A DNA stretch of 64,000 bases from Micromonospora parva (GTDB lineage: Bacteria > Actinomycetota > Actinomycetes > Mycobacteriales > Micromonosporaceae): the NCBI RefSeq assembly GCF_000718515.1, contig NZ_JNZS01000002.1, positions 277,494 through 341,493 on the forward strand, in the 5' to 3' direction. The position numbers and the translations under genes are program-made. Positions 1 to 9,826 of the stretch are shown here, piece by piece. The notes under the pieces were generated by a model. The model was not told where the DNA came from. It saw only the letters and a program-made list of their open reading frames with translations, and did no database searches. Within the stretch, counting starts at the first letter, position 1; each line of letters opens with the position of its first letter.

Positions 1-59
1 GGACGGCGTAGCGACGAGCGCCCCGACGTCCCGCACCGCCGCGCCCACCCCCGCCTGAC

Positions 60-123
60 GTGCTCGATCCTGGATGTAGTGGCCTCGATGCGTGTCAATG
101 CCACTACCTCCATGTTCGAGCGC
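60..123. repeat. Imperfect palindromic intergenic repeat, family A copy 1
   Basis: The arms at 60-83 and 100-123 are inverted copies of each other (20 of 24 positions match), around a 16-base loop. The outer right side runs into a GCGATCTTGC signature. A second copy of the family lies at 63743-63814. No coding sequence is supported across it. The rest of 1-254 holds only GC-rich simple sequence and the hairpin at 206-237. Confidence 0.6.
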
Positions 124-205
124 GATCTTGCAGCAGGCGGCGGGCGCGCGGCGGGCGGCGAGCGGCGGGCGCGGGCTGATGCGGGGCGGCGGGCTTTGGA
201 ACGGG

Positions 206-237
206 TCGGGCCCCGGAGCTGGTGCTCCGGGGCCCGA
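206..237 (-). terminator. Hairpin downstream of the 5'-nucleotidase gene
   Basis: A perfect 14-bp stem (206-219 with 224-237) with a 4-base TGGT loop begins 17 bases past the stop of the minus-strand nucleotidase gene. There is no strong U-run, which is common for actinobacterial terminators. Confidence 0.6.
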
Positions 238-254
238 TCTCGCGGGGTCGGCCG

Positions 255-1982
255 TCAGGCGGCGGGGACCTCAGCGGTGGTGCGGATCCGGTCCAGCGTC
301 GGTGCGGAGACCGGCGACTGGGCGGTCAGGTAGTCCACGAACGCGTCCAGGTCGATCTGGCCGGTGACCAGGTTCGTCCCGGCGGTGAGGGCGCTGAACC
401 CGTCGCCGCCGCCAGCCAGGAAGTTGTTCACCGTCACCCGGTAGGTGGCGGCGGTGTCGACGGCGGTGCCGCCGAGGGTGAGGCTGCCCCGGACGACGCG
501 GGTGCCGGCGCACGGGTCGGCGGTGGGGGCGGTAGTGCCGTTGAGGTCGACCACGTAGCCCACGGTGGAGGACGGGTACAAGATCCGGCCGGTGACGAAC
601 TGCTGCTCCAGTACGCAGTAGAGCTGCGCACCGGTCAGGTCCAGCGTCACCAGGTTGTTGGCGAACGGCTGCACCGTGAACGCCTCCTCGTAGGTGACCG
701 GGCCGGCGTCGAGGTCGGCCCGGACCCCGCCCGGGTTCATGAAGGCAGCGACGGCGTTCTGCTCGTCGTCGGTGGCAGCAAGCTGCGCGTCGGCGATCAG
801 GTTGCCCAGTGGCGATTCACCGCACGAGGCTGGCACCTGCGGCGAGCAGGTGGCGAGCAGATTCTCCTGGGTCTTGGTGATCGCGGTCGTGGTCTCGCCG
901 ACCTGGCGGTCGGCGACCGGGCCGAGCACGGTCTTGTACCGCTCGATCAGCGCGGTCTGCTTCCGGTCCGGGTCGACGTCCCGGCTGACCACCACGTTGT
1001 TCGCGCTGGCGGAGACCACGTCACCGCTGTGCCGGTCGATCTTGAGGTCGATGTCGGTGACCAGGCGACCGAACGAGCTGGCGCTGGTGACCAGCTTGCC
1101 GTTGATGTCGCAGTTGTACGCCTGGTGGGTGTGCCCGCTGACCACCACGTCGATCGACGGGTCCATCCGGTTGGTGATGTCCACGATGGGGCCGGTCATG
1201 CCGACGCAGTCGTTGATCCCGCCGGTCGCCGCCTGGGTGCCACCCTCGTGCAGCAGCACGACGATCGCCTCCACGCCCTTGCGGCGCAGCTCGCGAGCGT
1301 ACCGGTTGGCGGTGTCCGCCTCGTCGGCGAAGCTGAGACCGGCGACGCCCTGCTGGCTGACGATCTGCGGGGTGCCCTCCAGGGTCATGCCGATGAAGCC
1401 GACCTTGACGCCCTGCACCTTGTGAATCGCGTACGGGGCCATCAGCGGCTTGCCGGTGGCGGTCGTGAAGGCGTTCGCGGACAGGTACTGGAAGTCGGCC
1501 CCCCGGTACGGGGTGCCGTCGACGCAGCCGTCCACCGGGTGGCAGCCGCCGTTCTGGATCCGCAGCAGCTCGGCGGCGCCCTCGTCGAACTCGTGGTTGC
1601 CGACGCTGGCGTAGTCCAGCCCGGCCATGCTCAGCGCCTCGATGGTCGGCTCGTCGTGGAACGCGGCCGAGAGCAGCGGGGACGCGCCGATCAGGTCACC
1701 GGCGGCGACCGTGATGGTGTTCTTCTTCTTGGCTGCGGCGCGCAGCTCGGCCAGGTGGGTGGCCAGGAACTCGACGCCACCCGCGGTCTGCCCGGCGATG
1801 GTGCCGCTGGACCCGCTCGGCGGTTCGAGGTTGCCGTGGAAGTCGTTGAGGGCCAGCAGGGTGACGTCGACCGGCTTCGGCCGCGCGTCGGCTTGCTCAG
1901 GGCTGGTGGCGACCGCGCCGAAAGCGGCCACCGCGAGCGCGGTCAGGCCGACAGCGGCCCGGCGCATCCCGGGTATGAACAT
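255..1982 (-). CDS. Secreted bifunctional 5'-nucleotidase / 2',3'-cyclic phosphodiesterase family protein
   Basis: Predicted extracellular metallophosphatase that hydrolyses nucleotides to nucleosides and phosphate for scavenging. The 575-residue protein starts at the ATG at 1982, which has AGGAGA just upstream; a longer in-frame extension lacks this signal and would bury the signal peptide. Residues 1-33 are a Sec signal ending near Ala-Asp-Ala. The N-terminal calcineurin-like domain shows NDFHGN (Asp47, His49), GDLIG (Asp96), GNHEFD (128-133) and a later SGHTH. The C-terminal half is the nucleotide-binding 5_nucleotid_C domain, with NPGG and an FTVQPF-type motif. It is transcribed away from the hydrolase gene at 2259. 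The family is certain; the exact substrate is not. Confidence 0.93.
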   Translation of the reverse strand: MFIPGMRRAAVGLTALAVAAFGAVATSPEQADARPKPVDVTLLALNDFHGNLEPPSGSSGTIAGQTAGGVEFLATHLAELRAAAKKKNTITVAAGDLIGASPLLSAAFHDEPTIEALSMAGLDYASVGNHEFDEGAAELLRIQNGGCHPVDGCVDGTPYRGADFQYLSANAFTTATGKPLMAPYAIHKVQGVKVGFIGMTLEGTPQIVSQQGVAGLSFADEADTANRYARELRRKGVEAIVVLLHEGGTQAATGGINDCVGMTGPIVDITNRMDPSIDVVVSGHTHQAYNCDINGKLVTSASSFGRLVTDIDLKIDRHSGDVVSASANNVVVSRDVDPDRKQTALIERYKTVLGPVADRQVGETTTAITKTQENLLATCSPQVPASCGESPLGNLIADAQLAATDDEQNAVAAFMNPGGVRADLDAGPVTYEEAFTVQPFANNLVTLDLTGAQLYCVLEQQFVTGRILYPSSTVGYVVDLNGTTAPTADPCAGTRVVRGSLTLGGTAVDTAATYRVTVNNFLAGGGDGFSALTAGTNLVTGQIDLDAFVDYLTAQSPVSAPTLDRIRTTAEVPAA

Positions 1983-2258
1983 GGATCTCCTCGTGAGAAT
2001 CGGCGCGGACGGTGCCCGGCCTCTGGGTCGACCGGGCCGCCGACGGACGCCGTCGGAAGGGTCGCGGTTGGGCGGCGGTTGAGCATGGCCCCCGCCCCGA
2101 CAGCCTCTCATCCGTACGCCGACCGGTCGAGCCGGGCAGCACATCGGAGCAGCGCGTACGCCGGGACCAGAATCGATCACCGTTTACCGCGGTCTGCCGG
2201 ACAGTGTCGGAGCCAGGGTCTAGAAAGGACGGGACAGTCATCGCGGGCAGGAGGCATC
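1983..2258. promoter_or_regulatory. Divergent intergenic region (nucleotidase / hydrolase)
   Basis: These 276 bases separate two divergent genes and must hold both promoters. The rightmost 100 bases, with ACCGTTTACCGCGGT near 2177, are the least GC-rich part. I see no convincing -35/-10 pair or structured RNA. Confidence 0.4.
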
Positions 2259-3056
2259 GTGAGCGGAACGACACCGGTGGCGGAGCAGGTGCGATCGGCC
2301 GACGGCACGCCCATCGCGTTCGAGCGGTCCGGTGCCGGGCCGGCGCTCATCCTGGTCGGCGGCGCGTTCGCCGATCGCCAGGCGACCCGTGACCTGGCCG
2401 CCGCGTTGGCGACGGACTTCACCGCCTTCGGCTATGACCGTCGGGGTCGCGGCTACAGCGGCGACACCGCACCGTACGAGGTCGGTCGTGAGATCGACGA
2501 CCTGGCCGCCGTGATCGCCGCGGCAGGTGGTTCCGCCGCCCTCTACGGCATCTCCTCCGGTGCCGTCCTGGCCGCCCTCGCCACCGCACAGGGCCTGCCG
2601 GTGACCAGGCTGGTGCTGTTCGAGCCACCGTTTCAGGTTGGTTCGCACGTGGGCGTCAGCAAGGACATCACCCCGCAGCTCATCGAGCTGATCGCCGCCG
2701 ACGACCGGGACGGCGCGGTGACGACCTTCCTCAGCGCCTCGGTGGGGCTGCCGGCCGAGCAGATCACCGCGATGCGGTCGCAGCCGATGTGGGCGGGGCT
2801 GACGGCGCTCGCGCACACCCTGGTGTACGACGCGATCGTCACCGCCGGAGGGCGACTCCCCGCCGAACGGCTGGCGGCCATCACCGCGCCGACCCTCGCC
2901 CTGGACAGCACTGGCAGTCCAGAGTGGTTGCGGGACGCGAGTCGGGCGGCGGCCGAGGCAGTGCCGGGCGGCCGGTCGGTGAGCCTCGACGGCGGCTACC
3001 ACGACGTGCCGCCGGCGACGTTGGCCCCGGTGCTGCGCGAGTTCCTGCTCGGCTGA
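2259..3056 (+). CDS. Alpha/beta hydrolase
   Basis: A 265-residue cytoplasmic alpha/beta-hydrolase-fold enzyme. The GTG at 2259 is chosen because AGGAGG ends 4 bases upstream; earlier in-frame codons lie in the divergent promoter region. The fold shows the oxyanion strand motif LILVGG (about 30-35), GYDRRGRGYSG (about 58-68), the nucleophile elbow G-I-S-S-G (Ser99) and a C-terminal catalytic His in GGYHD (His248). The acid should lie in the ALDSTGS segment. It resembles the small esterase or epoxide-hydrolase-like members common in actinobacteria. The substrate cannot be read from the sequence, and the gene is monocistronic. Confidence 0.85.
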   Translation: MSGTTPVAEQVRSADGTPIAFERSGAGPALILVGGAFADRQATRDLAAALATDFTAFGYDRRGRGYSGDTAPYEVGREIDDLAAVIAAAGGSAALYGISSGAVLAALATAQGLPVTRLVLFEPPFQVGSHVGVSKDITPQLIELIAADDRDGAVTTFLSASVGLPAEQITAMRSQPMWAGLTALAHTLVYDAIVTAGGRLPAERLAAITAPTLALDSTGSPEWLRDASRAAAEAVPGGRSVSLDGGYHDVPPATLAPVLREFLLG

Positions 3057-3074
3057 CGACACCGGCGCGCCGCC

Positions 3075-3134
3075 CGACCAGCGCACCGCCGACCAGCACA
3101 CCGGCGACCAGCACACCGCCGACCACCGCACCGA
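3075..3134. repeat. 15-bp tandem repeat, four copies
   Basis: Four consecutive 15-base units of the form CGACCAGCACACCGC fill the gap between two convergent genes, differing at one to three positions each. It is noncoding as judged by flanking gene boundaries. Confidence 0.7.
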
Positions 3135-3167
3135 CGGGACATGACTGGCGGGCGCGAGCCCGGCGGG

Positions 3168-3818
3168 TCAGCCGTCGATCAGTGCCTCGTCGACCAGTGC
3201 CGTCACGGCGTCCGGTGGCCAGGTGCCCGCGACGCCGGGGCGGGCCGACAGGTAGGTGGCGATCCGCTCGGCCGGCCAGCCGTGCGACTCGCGTAGCCCT
3301 TTGGCGATCATGCCGAGGTAGATCGGCGCGGGTGGCCGGCACCGCGCGGCAGACGCCCTCTCGGGGGCGGTGAAGGTGAGCAGCGGAACGCCGTCGCGGT
3401 GGCCCGGGCAGACGAGCGTTTCGTACCGGCCCGGGCCGAGGGTCGCCCGTCCGTTGGCGACGGCGGCGGCAATGGCCGCGCCGGTCGCCGGAATCAGGTC
3501 GGTCGGGTCGCCCGGCGGGCGGTACATCTCCTGCGCGGCGATGTCGGTGAACTGCTCCAGGGTGACCAGGTAGGCGCGGGCGGCGGCCTCGCCCGGTAGG
3601 TGCGGGTCGTAGAAGGCCATGCCGCCGGTCCAGGCACCCGACTCGCCGGCGAAGTAGATGCCGCCGGGCAGCGACACGGCCGCCGACCGGCTCGGTGGGC
3701 GCCGGTCGCGGCAGCCGGGGTACGTCCGCTTTCCGCCGGGTGGGCAGCCACCACCGATGTACCAGCCCAACCGGGCGGCGTGCATGTTCGAGCCGTACGA
3801 GACGTACCAGACCAGCAC
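3168..3818 (-). CDS. Gamma-glutamylcyclotransferase-fold protein
   Basis: A 216-residue protein opening with W-Y-V-S-Y-G-S-N-M (residues 4-12), the YGSN substrate-loop signature of the GGCT / AIG2-like superfamily. Members cyclise gamma-glutamyl peptides or amines, but many bacterial homologues have no known substrate. The start is a GTG 9 bases after the stop of the upstream phosphoesterase gene, so the two are probably one transcript. It is longer than minimal GGCT domains (about 120-150 residues), with a C-terminal part of unclear role. No signal peptide or membrane segment is present. Confidence 0.7.
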   Translation of the reverse strand: MLVWYVSYGSNMHAARLGWYIGGGCPPGGKRTYPGCRDRRPPSRSAAVSLPGGIYFAGESGAWTGGMAFYDPHLPGEAAARAYLVTLEQFTDIAAQEMYRPPGDPTDLIPATGAAIAAAVANGRATLGPGRYETLVCPGHRDGVPLLTFTAPERASAARCRPPAPIYLGMIAKGLRESHGWPAERIATYLSARPGVAGTWPPDAVTALVDEALIDG

Positions 3819-3827
3819 GACGACGCC

Positions 3828-4607
3828 TCAGAAGCCGCAGGTCTGCCCGGCGGAGTGGCTCACCGGCACGGTGTGGGTCACGCAGCCGCCGGCCTGAACG
3901 GAGTGCAGCAGGAAGGCGGTGGGCTCGTGGACCCAACCGATCTGCTCGTCGGCGCTCATGGTGAGCGTGCTCTGCTTCCAGGTGCTGGGTGCCACGGTGA
4001 GGACCGTGCCCGCGTACGCCGTGGTGACCGGGCGGTGCAGGTGGCCGGCGGCGACCCGTACGACGTGCCGGTGCCGGCCGATCACCTCGGCGAGCGCGTC
4101 ACCGTCGGCGAGCCGGATGGCGTCCGCCACCGGGATGCCGACAGCGACGGGTGGGTGGTGCAGGAAGATCAGTGCCGGCGCCTCGGGTCGCCCGGCCAGC
4201 ACCCCGTCGAGCCAGCCGAGCTGTTCCTCGCCGAGTTGGCCACCGTCGCTGCCGGGGACGAGCGAGTCGAGCACCACGACGGTCGCCGCCTCGTGGTCGA
4301 CGTGGTAGTAGGCCGAGAAGCCGCCGCCGAGCCACTGAGTGCCGCCGAACGCGTCGAGCAGGGACTCCCGGTCGTCATGGTTGCCGGCGGCCAGGTGCAC
4401 CGGCAGCGGGAACCGGCCGATGACCTCGCGCAGCGCCGCGTACTCGTCGGGCTGGCCGTGGTCGACCAGGTCGCCGCTGATCACCACGCAGTCCGGGCGG
4501 GGTCGTATCGCCAGCACCCGGCCGAGCGCTCGGTGCAACCCGGCGGCCGGTTCGGCGGCGAGCAGGCCGGTGGTCAGGTGCGGATCACTGAGCTGGGCGA
4601 TGAGCAT
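3828..4607 (-). CDS. Metallophosphoesterase, CpdA-like 3',5'-cyclic-nucleotide phosphodiesterase
   Basis: A 259-residue calcineurin-like phosphoesterase with every metal-binding block: SDPH (Asp8, His10), SGDLVDHG, AGNHDD, FLHHPP and AGHLHRP. This order and spacing match the CpdA / Icc class III cyclic-nucleotide phosphodiesterases, so cAMP hydrolysis is a reasonable inference. The ATG at 4607 has GAGGAGG 8 bases upstream. It is first in a two-gene unit with the GGCT-fold gene and divergent from the GGDEF gene. The assignment to cAMP rather than another phosphodiester is not proven. Confidence 0.83.
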   Translation of the reverse strand: MLIAQLSDPHLTTGLLAAEPAAGLHRALGRVLAIRPRPDCVVISGDLVDHGQPDEYAALREVIGRFPLPVHLAAGNHDDRESLLDAFGGTQWLGGGFSAYYHVDHEAATVVVLDSLVPGSDGGQLGEEQLGWLDGVLAGRPEAPALIFLHHPPVAVGIPVADAIRLADGDALAEVIGRHRHVVRVAAGHLHRPVTTAYAGTVLTVAPSTWKQSTLTMSADEQIGWVHEPTAFLLHSVQAGGCVTHTVPVSHSAGQTCGF

Positions 4608-4769
4608 GGGCTCGCCTCCTCGGCGCCGGATGCCTCACGCTATCGCCGGACGCGGCATCCCGGGAACCGGGTTACCGGGATGCCGGAGCTGCGGCGGCGG
4701 GAGTCCACAGGCTGCGTCCACAGCCTGTGGATAGCACGTGTGTACGAAGACGGATTGGTCCCCGCCGCC

Positions 4770-6245
4770 GTGAGTACGCTTGATCGAGCGGCTCGGCGTC
4801 AGCCGGGCCCCTCCCCTACCTGGAACGACGTGCGAGTGGATCATCAGCGAGTCATCCGTGACGTCACCGTCCGCCTGCCGATGGCGTCGAGCACGCCGGA
4901 GGCGTGTCGATGGACGGTCACCGCGCTGTCCCGCCACACCCCGGCGACCATCTCCGTGCTGCTCGCGGTCCACGACCGCCTGCGCTGCGTCGCGGCGACC
5001 GGGGCCTGGCAGGTCTTCGCCACCGTGCCGGCGCGCACCGGCATCGTCGGCCGGGTGTACGCGACGGGCGTTCCCGCCGTCGTCCCGGACGTCAGCGTCG
5101 ACCCGGACTACCTACCGGTGCGCCCGGACGTGACGGCCGAGCTGTGCGTACCGGTGCTGGACCCGACGGGCCGGGCGATCGGCGTGCTCGACCTGCAGTG
5201 GAGTGAGCCGACCGACCTGGAGCCGTGGCGGGGGACCGCGCAGCGGCTGGCCGACGGGCTCGGCGCGCGGATCGCCGCCCTCGGCGGCCCACCGGCGGAG
5301 AGCCGCAGCGAGACGTTGCTCCGGCACGCCGCCGCGCTCTCCTCCGCCCCGACCGAGGGGGAGGTGATGGGGGCGGCGGCCCGCGCCGCCCGGGAGGTCT
5401 CCACGCTCTCCACAGCGCTGCTGCTGATCGGCGGTCAGCTCGGCCCGTCCCCGGCGACGCCGAGCGATCTGGAGACCCGGATCCGCGCCGAGCTGGCCGG
5501 GGCGGGTCCGGTTGCCCTGGACCGGATGGTCGACCGAGCTCACCGGTACGGCGCCGGGTACACGCTGGGCGAGGCCGGGCACCCGCCGACCGAGGACTAC
5601 CGCCCGCTGACCCGGGCGGGGGTACGCACGCTGGTCGCCGTGCCGGTCGGGCCGGCGGATGCCGGTGGGGTGTTGCTGGTCGCCGACGAACGCGCGCTGC
5701 GGCCGGACCCGACCACCGTCAGCCTGATGGAGTTGCTCGCCGGGCAGGCCTGGACGAGCGTGGACCGGCTGCGCACGCTGGCCCGGTTGCGCGAGCAGGC
5801 CAGCTCCGACCCGCTGACCGGGTTGCGGCACACCGGCCCGTTCGGGCAGCGGATCGCGGCGGCCACCCCCGGCCGTACGGCCCTGCTGGCGATCGACGTG
5901 GACGGCTTCAAGACCGTGAACGACACGTACGGCCACCAGGCCGGCGACCGGGTGCTGGTCGGGTTGGCCCGGGCGTTGGAGGCGGCGTTGCGGCACGGCG
6001 ACGAGTTGTACCGGATCGGCGGCGACGAGTTCGTTGCGGTGATCGAGGTGAGCCGCCCGGAGGAGGCGGTCCGGATCGCCGAACGGCTGACCGAGGCCGC
6101 CCGACGGATCGGCCGCACGATCAGCGTGGGTGTCGCAGTACCCCGCCCCGGCGAAGCCCCCGAACGCACCCTGAGAAGAGCCGACCAGGCCCTCTATGCG
6201 GTGAAACGCCAGGGCCGAGACGGCGTACACCTCTCAGCAGCCTGA
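4770..6245 (+). CDS. GAF domain-containing diguanylate cyclase (GGDEF)
   Basis: Predicted cytoplasmic c-di-GMP synthase of about 491 residues. An N-terminal GAF-like domain (about 25-165) and a second, more degenerate GAF-like segment (about 175-325) precede a GGDEF domain (about 335-490). The catalytic loop is intact (RIGGDEF), as are the upstream DVDGFKTVNDTYGHQAGD motif and DPLTGL. No EAL domain and no membrane segment are present, so it probably senses a soluble ligand. The start is uncertain: GTG at 4770 is used, but GTGs at 4830 and 4836 are possible, the former with a GGA-type site just upstream. Confidence 0.85.
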   Translation: MSTLDRAARRQPGPSPTWNDVRVDHQRVIRDVTVRLPMASSTPEACRWTVTALSRHTPATISVLLAVHDRLRCVAATGAWQVFATVPARTGIVGRVYATGVPAVVPDVSVDPDYLPVRPDVTAELCVPVLDPTGRAIGVLDLQWSEPTDLEPWRGTAQRLADGLGARIAALGGPPAESRSETLLRHAAALSSAPTEGEVMGAAARAAREVSTLSTALLLIGGQLGPSPATPSDLETRIRAELAGAGPVALDRMVDRAHRYGAGYTLGEAGHPPTEDYRPLTRAGVRTLVAVPVGPADAGGVLLVADERALRPDPTTVSLMELLAGQAWTSVDRLRTLARLREQASSDPLTGLRHTGPFGQRIAAATPGRTALLAIDVDGFKTVNDTYGHQAGDRVLVGLARALEAALRHGDELYRIGGDEFVAVIEVSRPEEAVRIAERLTEAARRIGRTISVGVAVPRPGEAPERTLRRADQALYAVKRQGRDGVHLSAA

Positions 6246-6267
6246 CCCCCCGCGGCCCGCAGCCGTC

Positions 6268-6334
6268 GATCTTGCGCTTTCGGTAGGCGTTTTGCCGCTC
6301 TTACCCCTTGTGTCGCCACCGAAAGTGCAAGATC
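6268..6334. repeat. Palindromic intergenic repeat with GATCTTGC ends, family B copy 1
   Basis: The arms 6268-6285 and 6317-6334 are inverted repeats matching at 16 of 18 positions. Both ends carry GATCTTGC followed by a CTTTCGGT-type segment. It lies between two convergent genes, where it may act as a terminator. A second member is at 25304-25371. Confidence 0.7.
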
Positions 6335-6363
6335 GCCGCAGTCGGGGAAGGGCAGGGCGGGGG

Positions 6364-7425
6364 TCAGGACGTGTGGAGTTCCTTGGCCAGGAGCTCGGCG
6401 ATCTGGGCGGTGTTGAGGGCCGCACCCTTGCGGAGGTTGTCGCCGGTGACGAAGAAGTCGAGGGCGCGCGGGTCGTCCAGAGCGCGGCGGATCCGCCCGA
6501 CCCAGGACGGGTCGGTGCCGACGGCGTCGATCGGCATCGGGAACTCCCCGGCTGCGGGGTCGTCGACCAGGATCACCCCGGGAGCGTTGCGCAGCGCCTC
6601 GCGGGCGCCCTCGGCGTCCACCTCGCTGGCGAAGACCGCGTGCACGGCCACCGAGTGCGCGGTGACCACCGGCACCCGGACGCAGGTGGCGGAGACCTTG
6701 AGGTCGGGCAGGCCGAGGATCTTCCGCGACTCGTTGCGGATCTTCACCTCTTCCGACGACCAGCCGCTGTCCGCCGGGGAGCCGGCCCAGGGGACCACGT
6801 TGAGCGCCATGGGTGCCGGGAACGGACCCAGGTCGTCACCGACCGCCTGGCGTACGTCGCCGGTGCGCGAACCGAGCGTCCGGTCGCCGGCGACCTTGGT
6901 GAGCTGGTCGTGCAGGATGTCGACGCCGGACTGACCGGCGCCGGAGACCGCCTGGTAGGAGGCGAGCACCAGCTCTCGCAGGCCGTACTCGCGGTGCAGT
7001 GGCGCGACCGCGACGATCATCGCGAGGGTCGTGCAGTTGGCGTTGGCGATGATGCCCCGGGGCCGGTTGCGGACCTGCTCGGGGTTGATCTCGGGAACGA
7101 CGAGCGGGACGTCACGGTCCATGCGGAACGCGCCGGAGTTGTCGACGGCGATCGCGCCCCGGGCGACGGCGATCGGCGCCCACTCGGCGGAGACCTCGTC
7201 GGGCACGTCGAACATGGCCACGTCGACACCGTCGAACGCCTCGGGGGTCAGCGCCTGGACGACGAGTTCCTCACCCCGACAGCGCACCCGACGCCCGACG
7301 GAGCGCTCGGAGGCGAGCAGGCGGATCTCACCCCAGACGTTGCGCCGCCCGGTGAGCAGCTCACACATCACGGTGCCGACGGCACCTGTCGCTCCGACCA
7401 CGGCGAGGGTGGGCAGCGCCGTCAT
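6364..7425 (-). CDS. asd: Aspartate-semialdehyde dehydrogenase
   Basis: Reduces beta-aspartyl phosphate to aspartate semialdehyde with NADPH, the second step toward lysine, threonine, methionine and diaminopimelate. The 353-residue protein has the N-terminal Rossmann motif VVGATGAVG, the catalytic Cys131 in NANCTT and the SYQAVSGAGQ loop. Length is normal for the family. It begins 5 bases after the lysC stop, so aspartokinase and Asd are co-transcribed, as is classic in actinobacteria. The palindrome at 6268-6334 follows it. Confidence 0.96.
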   Translation of the reverse strand: MTALPTLAVVGATGAVGTVMCELLTGRRNVWGEIRLLASERSVGRRVRCRGEELVVQALTPEAFDGVDVAMFDVPDEVSAEWAPIAVARGAIAVDNSGAFRMDRDVPLVVPEINPEQVRNRPRGIIANANCTTLAMIVAVAPLHREYGLRELVLASYQAVSGAGQSGVDILHDQLTKVAGDRTLGSRTGDVRQAVGDDLGPFPAPMALNVVPWAGSPADSGWSSEEVKIRNESRKILGLPDLKVSATCVRVPVVTAHSVAVHAVFASEVDAEGAREALRNAPGVILVDDPAAGEFPMPIDAVGTDPSWVGRIRRALDDPRALDFFVTGDNLRKGAALNTAQIAELLAKELHTS

Positions 7426-7430
7426 CGGCG

Positions 7431-8696
<1,266 letters not shown>

Positions 8697-8953
8697 GACG
8701 GTGCACTCCCTCCCAGCGACCCTGAGCGTGCCGACGCCGCCGGAACCGGGGCCGGCGGCGCGTGTCAGACCCCTTGAGGGTATCCGGCGGGTAACGAGGC
8801 CGGGTCAGGTGATCCCACCATCCGGCCCGCCGGACGCCGGCGGGGCCGGTCCCACCAGGTCGGGCGGTACGCGGGAACGGCCCGCCCGACACGCCGGGAC
8901 GAGCGCGGTACGCGCGGCGCCCACCGATCGCCCGCACCCACCAGAATGGGCCG
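8697..8953. promoter_or_regulatory. Divergent promoter region of lysC-asd and a lipoprotein gene
   Basis: 257 bases between divergent genes. A CCGGCGGGTAACGA string at about 8788-8801 resembles the right half of the palindrome at 45843-45858. I see no lysine riboswitch core or leader peptide. Confidence 0.35.
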
Positions 8954-9742
8954 GTGCCCGTCCTCCTCCGCTCGGCCGGCCGCGTGCTCGGGCCGCTCGT
9001 CCTCGCCCTACCGACGCTCCTGGCCGCCTGCACCAGTGAGCAGCCACCGGCTCCACCACCCGCCGATGCCGCGCCGGTCCAGGTGGACGCCGCGTGGGAC
9101 GAGTTGGCCGCGCTGGCCGCGGCTGCTCAGGACCGCCACCTGGTGGCGCAGTACGTGTACGGCCGGCCCGGTCAACCGGACCGGACCATCGTCTTCACCA
9201 GCGCGAACGACGGCAGTTGGCGGGTCGACGTGCCGGGGGGCGCGTTGGGCGGCACCGCCGATGTCTCGATGGCCAGCACGGCCGACGGGCTGTTCCAGTG
9301 CGCCCTGCCGTCGGCCGGTCACGCCGGGTCGGCGAGCTGCGTACGCCTGGGTGACCGCGACGACGCGGTGCCGCGCCGGTTGGACCCCCGGGTGCAGCAC
9401 CCGCTCACCGACTGGCTGGATGTGCTCACCGACCGACGTGCCCCGCTGGCGGTCGCCCCGGCCACCGCGCCCGAGGGCGTCACCGGCACCTGTTACTCGG
9501 TGGAATCCACCTCGGCGTCGCTCAACGCCCCGCTGGACGTGGGCATCTACTGCTACGACCGGGACGGCACGCCGACCGGTGTCCGGACCGGGGCCGGGAC
9601 GCTGCGGCTGGCCGCTCCCCCCGCCCCGGCACCGGCCACCGTGCAACTGGCCGGCCCGGTGGTGATCGACCGGGAGCCGCTCGACACCGCGGCGCCGCCG
9701 ACCCCGGACCCGTCGGAGAGCCCGAGCGCGGGAACGCCCTGA
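8954..9742 (+). CDS. Putative lipoprotein of unknown function
   Basis: A 262-residue exported protein starting at GTG. Residues 1-26 are a hydrophobic signal ending in a lipobox, L-L-A-A-C, so it should be lipid-anchored on the outer face of the membrane. After a proline/alanine linker the mature part is a beta-rich domain of about 190 residues with paired cysteines (for example in FQCALP, ASCVRL, TCYSV and IYCYD) that could form two disulfides. It ends in a Pro/Ser-rich tail. I do not recognise a named family. It stands alone between lysC and a nitroreductase gene. Confidence 0.75.
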   Translation: MPVLLRSAGRVLGPLVLALPTLLAACTSEQPPAPPPADAAPVQVDAAWDELAALAAAAQDRHLVAQYVYGRPGQPDRTIVFTSANDGSWRVDVPGGALGGTADVSMASTADGLFQCALPSAGHAGSASCVRLGDRDDAVPRRLDPRVQHPLTDWLDVLTDRRAPLAVAPATAPEGVTGTCYSVESTSASLNAPLDVGIYCYDRDGTPTGVRTGAGTLRLAAPPAPAPATVQLAGPVVIDREPLDTAAPPTPDPSESPSAGTP

Positions 9743-9826
9743 TCTTCGTCCCGTTACGGGTGCTCTTGCCCACATTTCGCCACCCCGTCCTGAGCGACGA
9801 ATCACCCATACGGGACGATCCGTCTT

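Noticed and set aside
222..2258. Very long plus-strand open frame running from 222 into the hydrolase gene
   Set aside because: It is antisense to the nucleotidase gene with full motifs and has low-complexity Val/Gly/Arg composition. Only the part from 2259 is a real protein.
8697..8953. Lysine riboswitch upstream of lysC
   Set aside because: The region is short, and I could not find the conserved lysine aptamer helices or a leader peptide.
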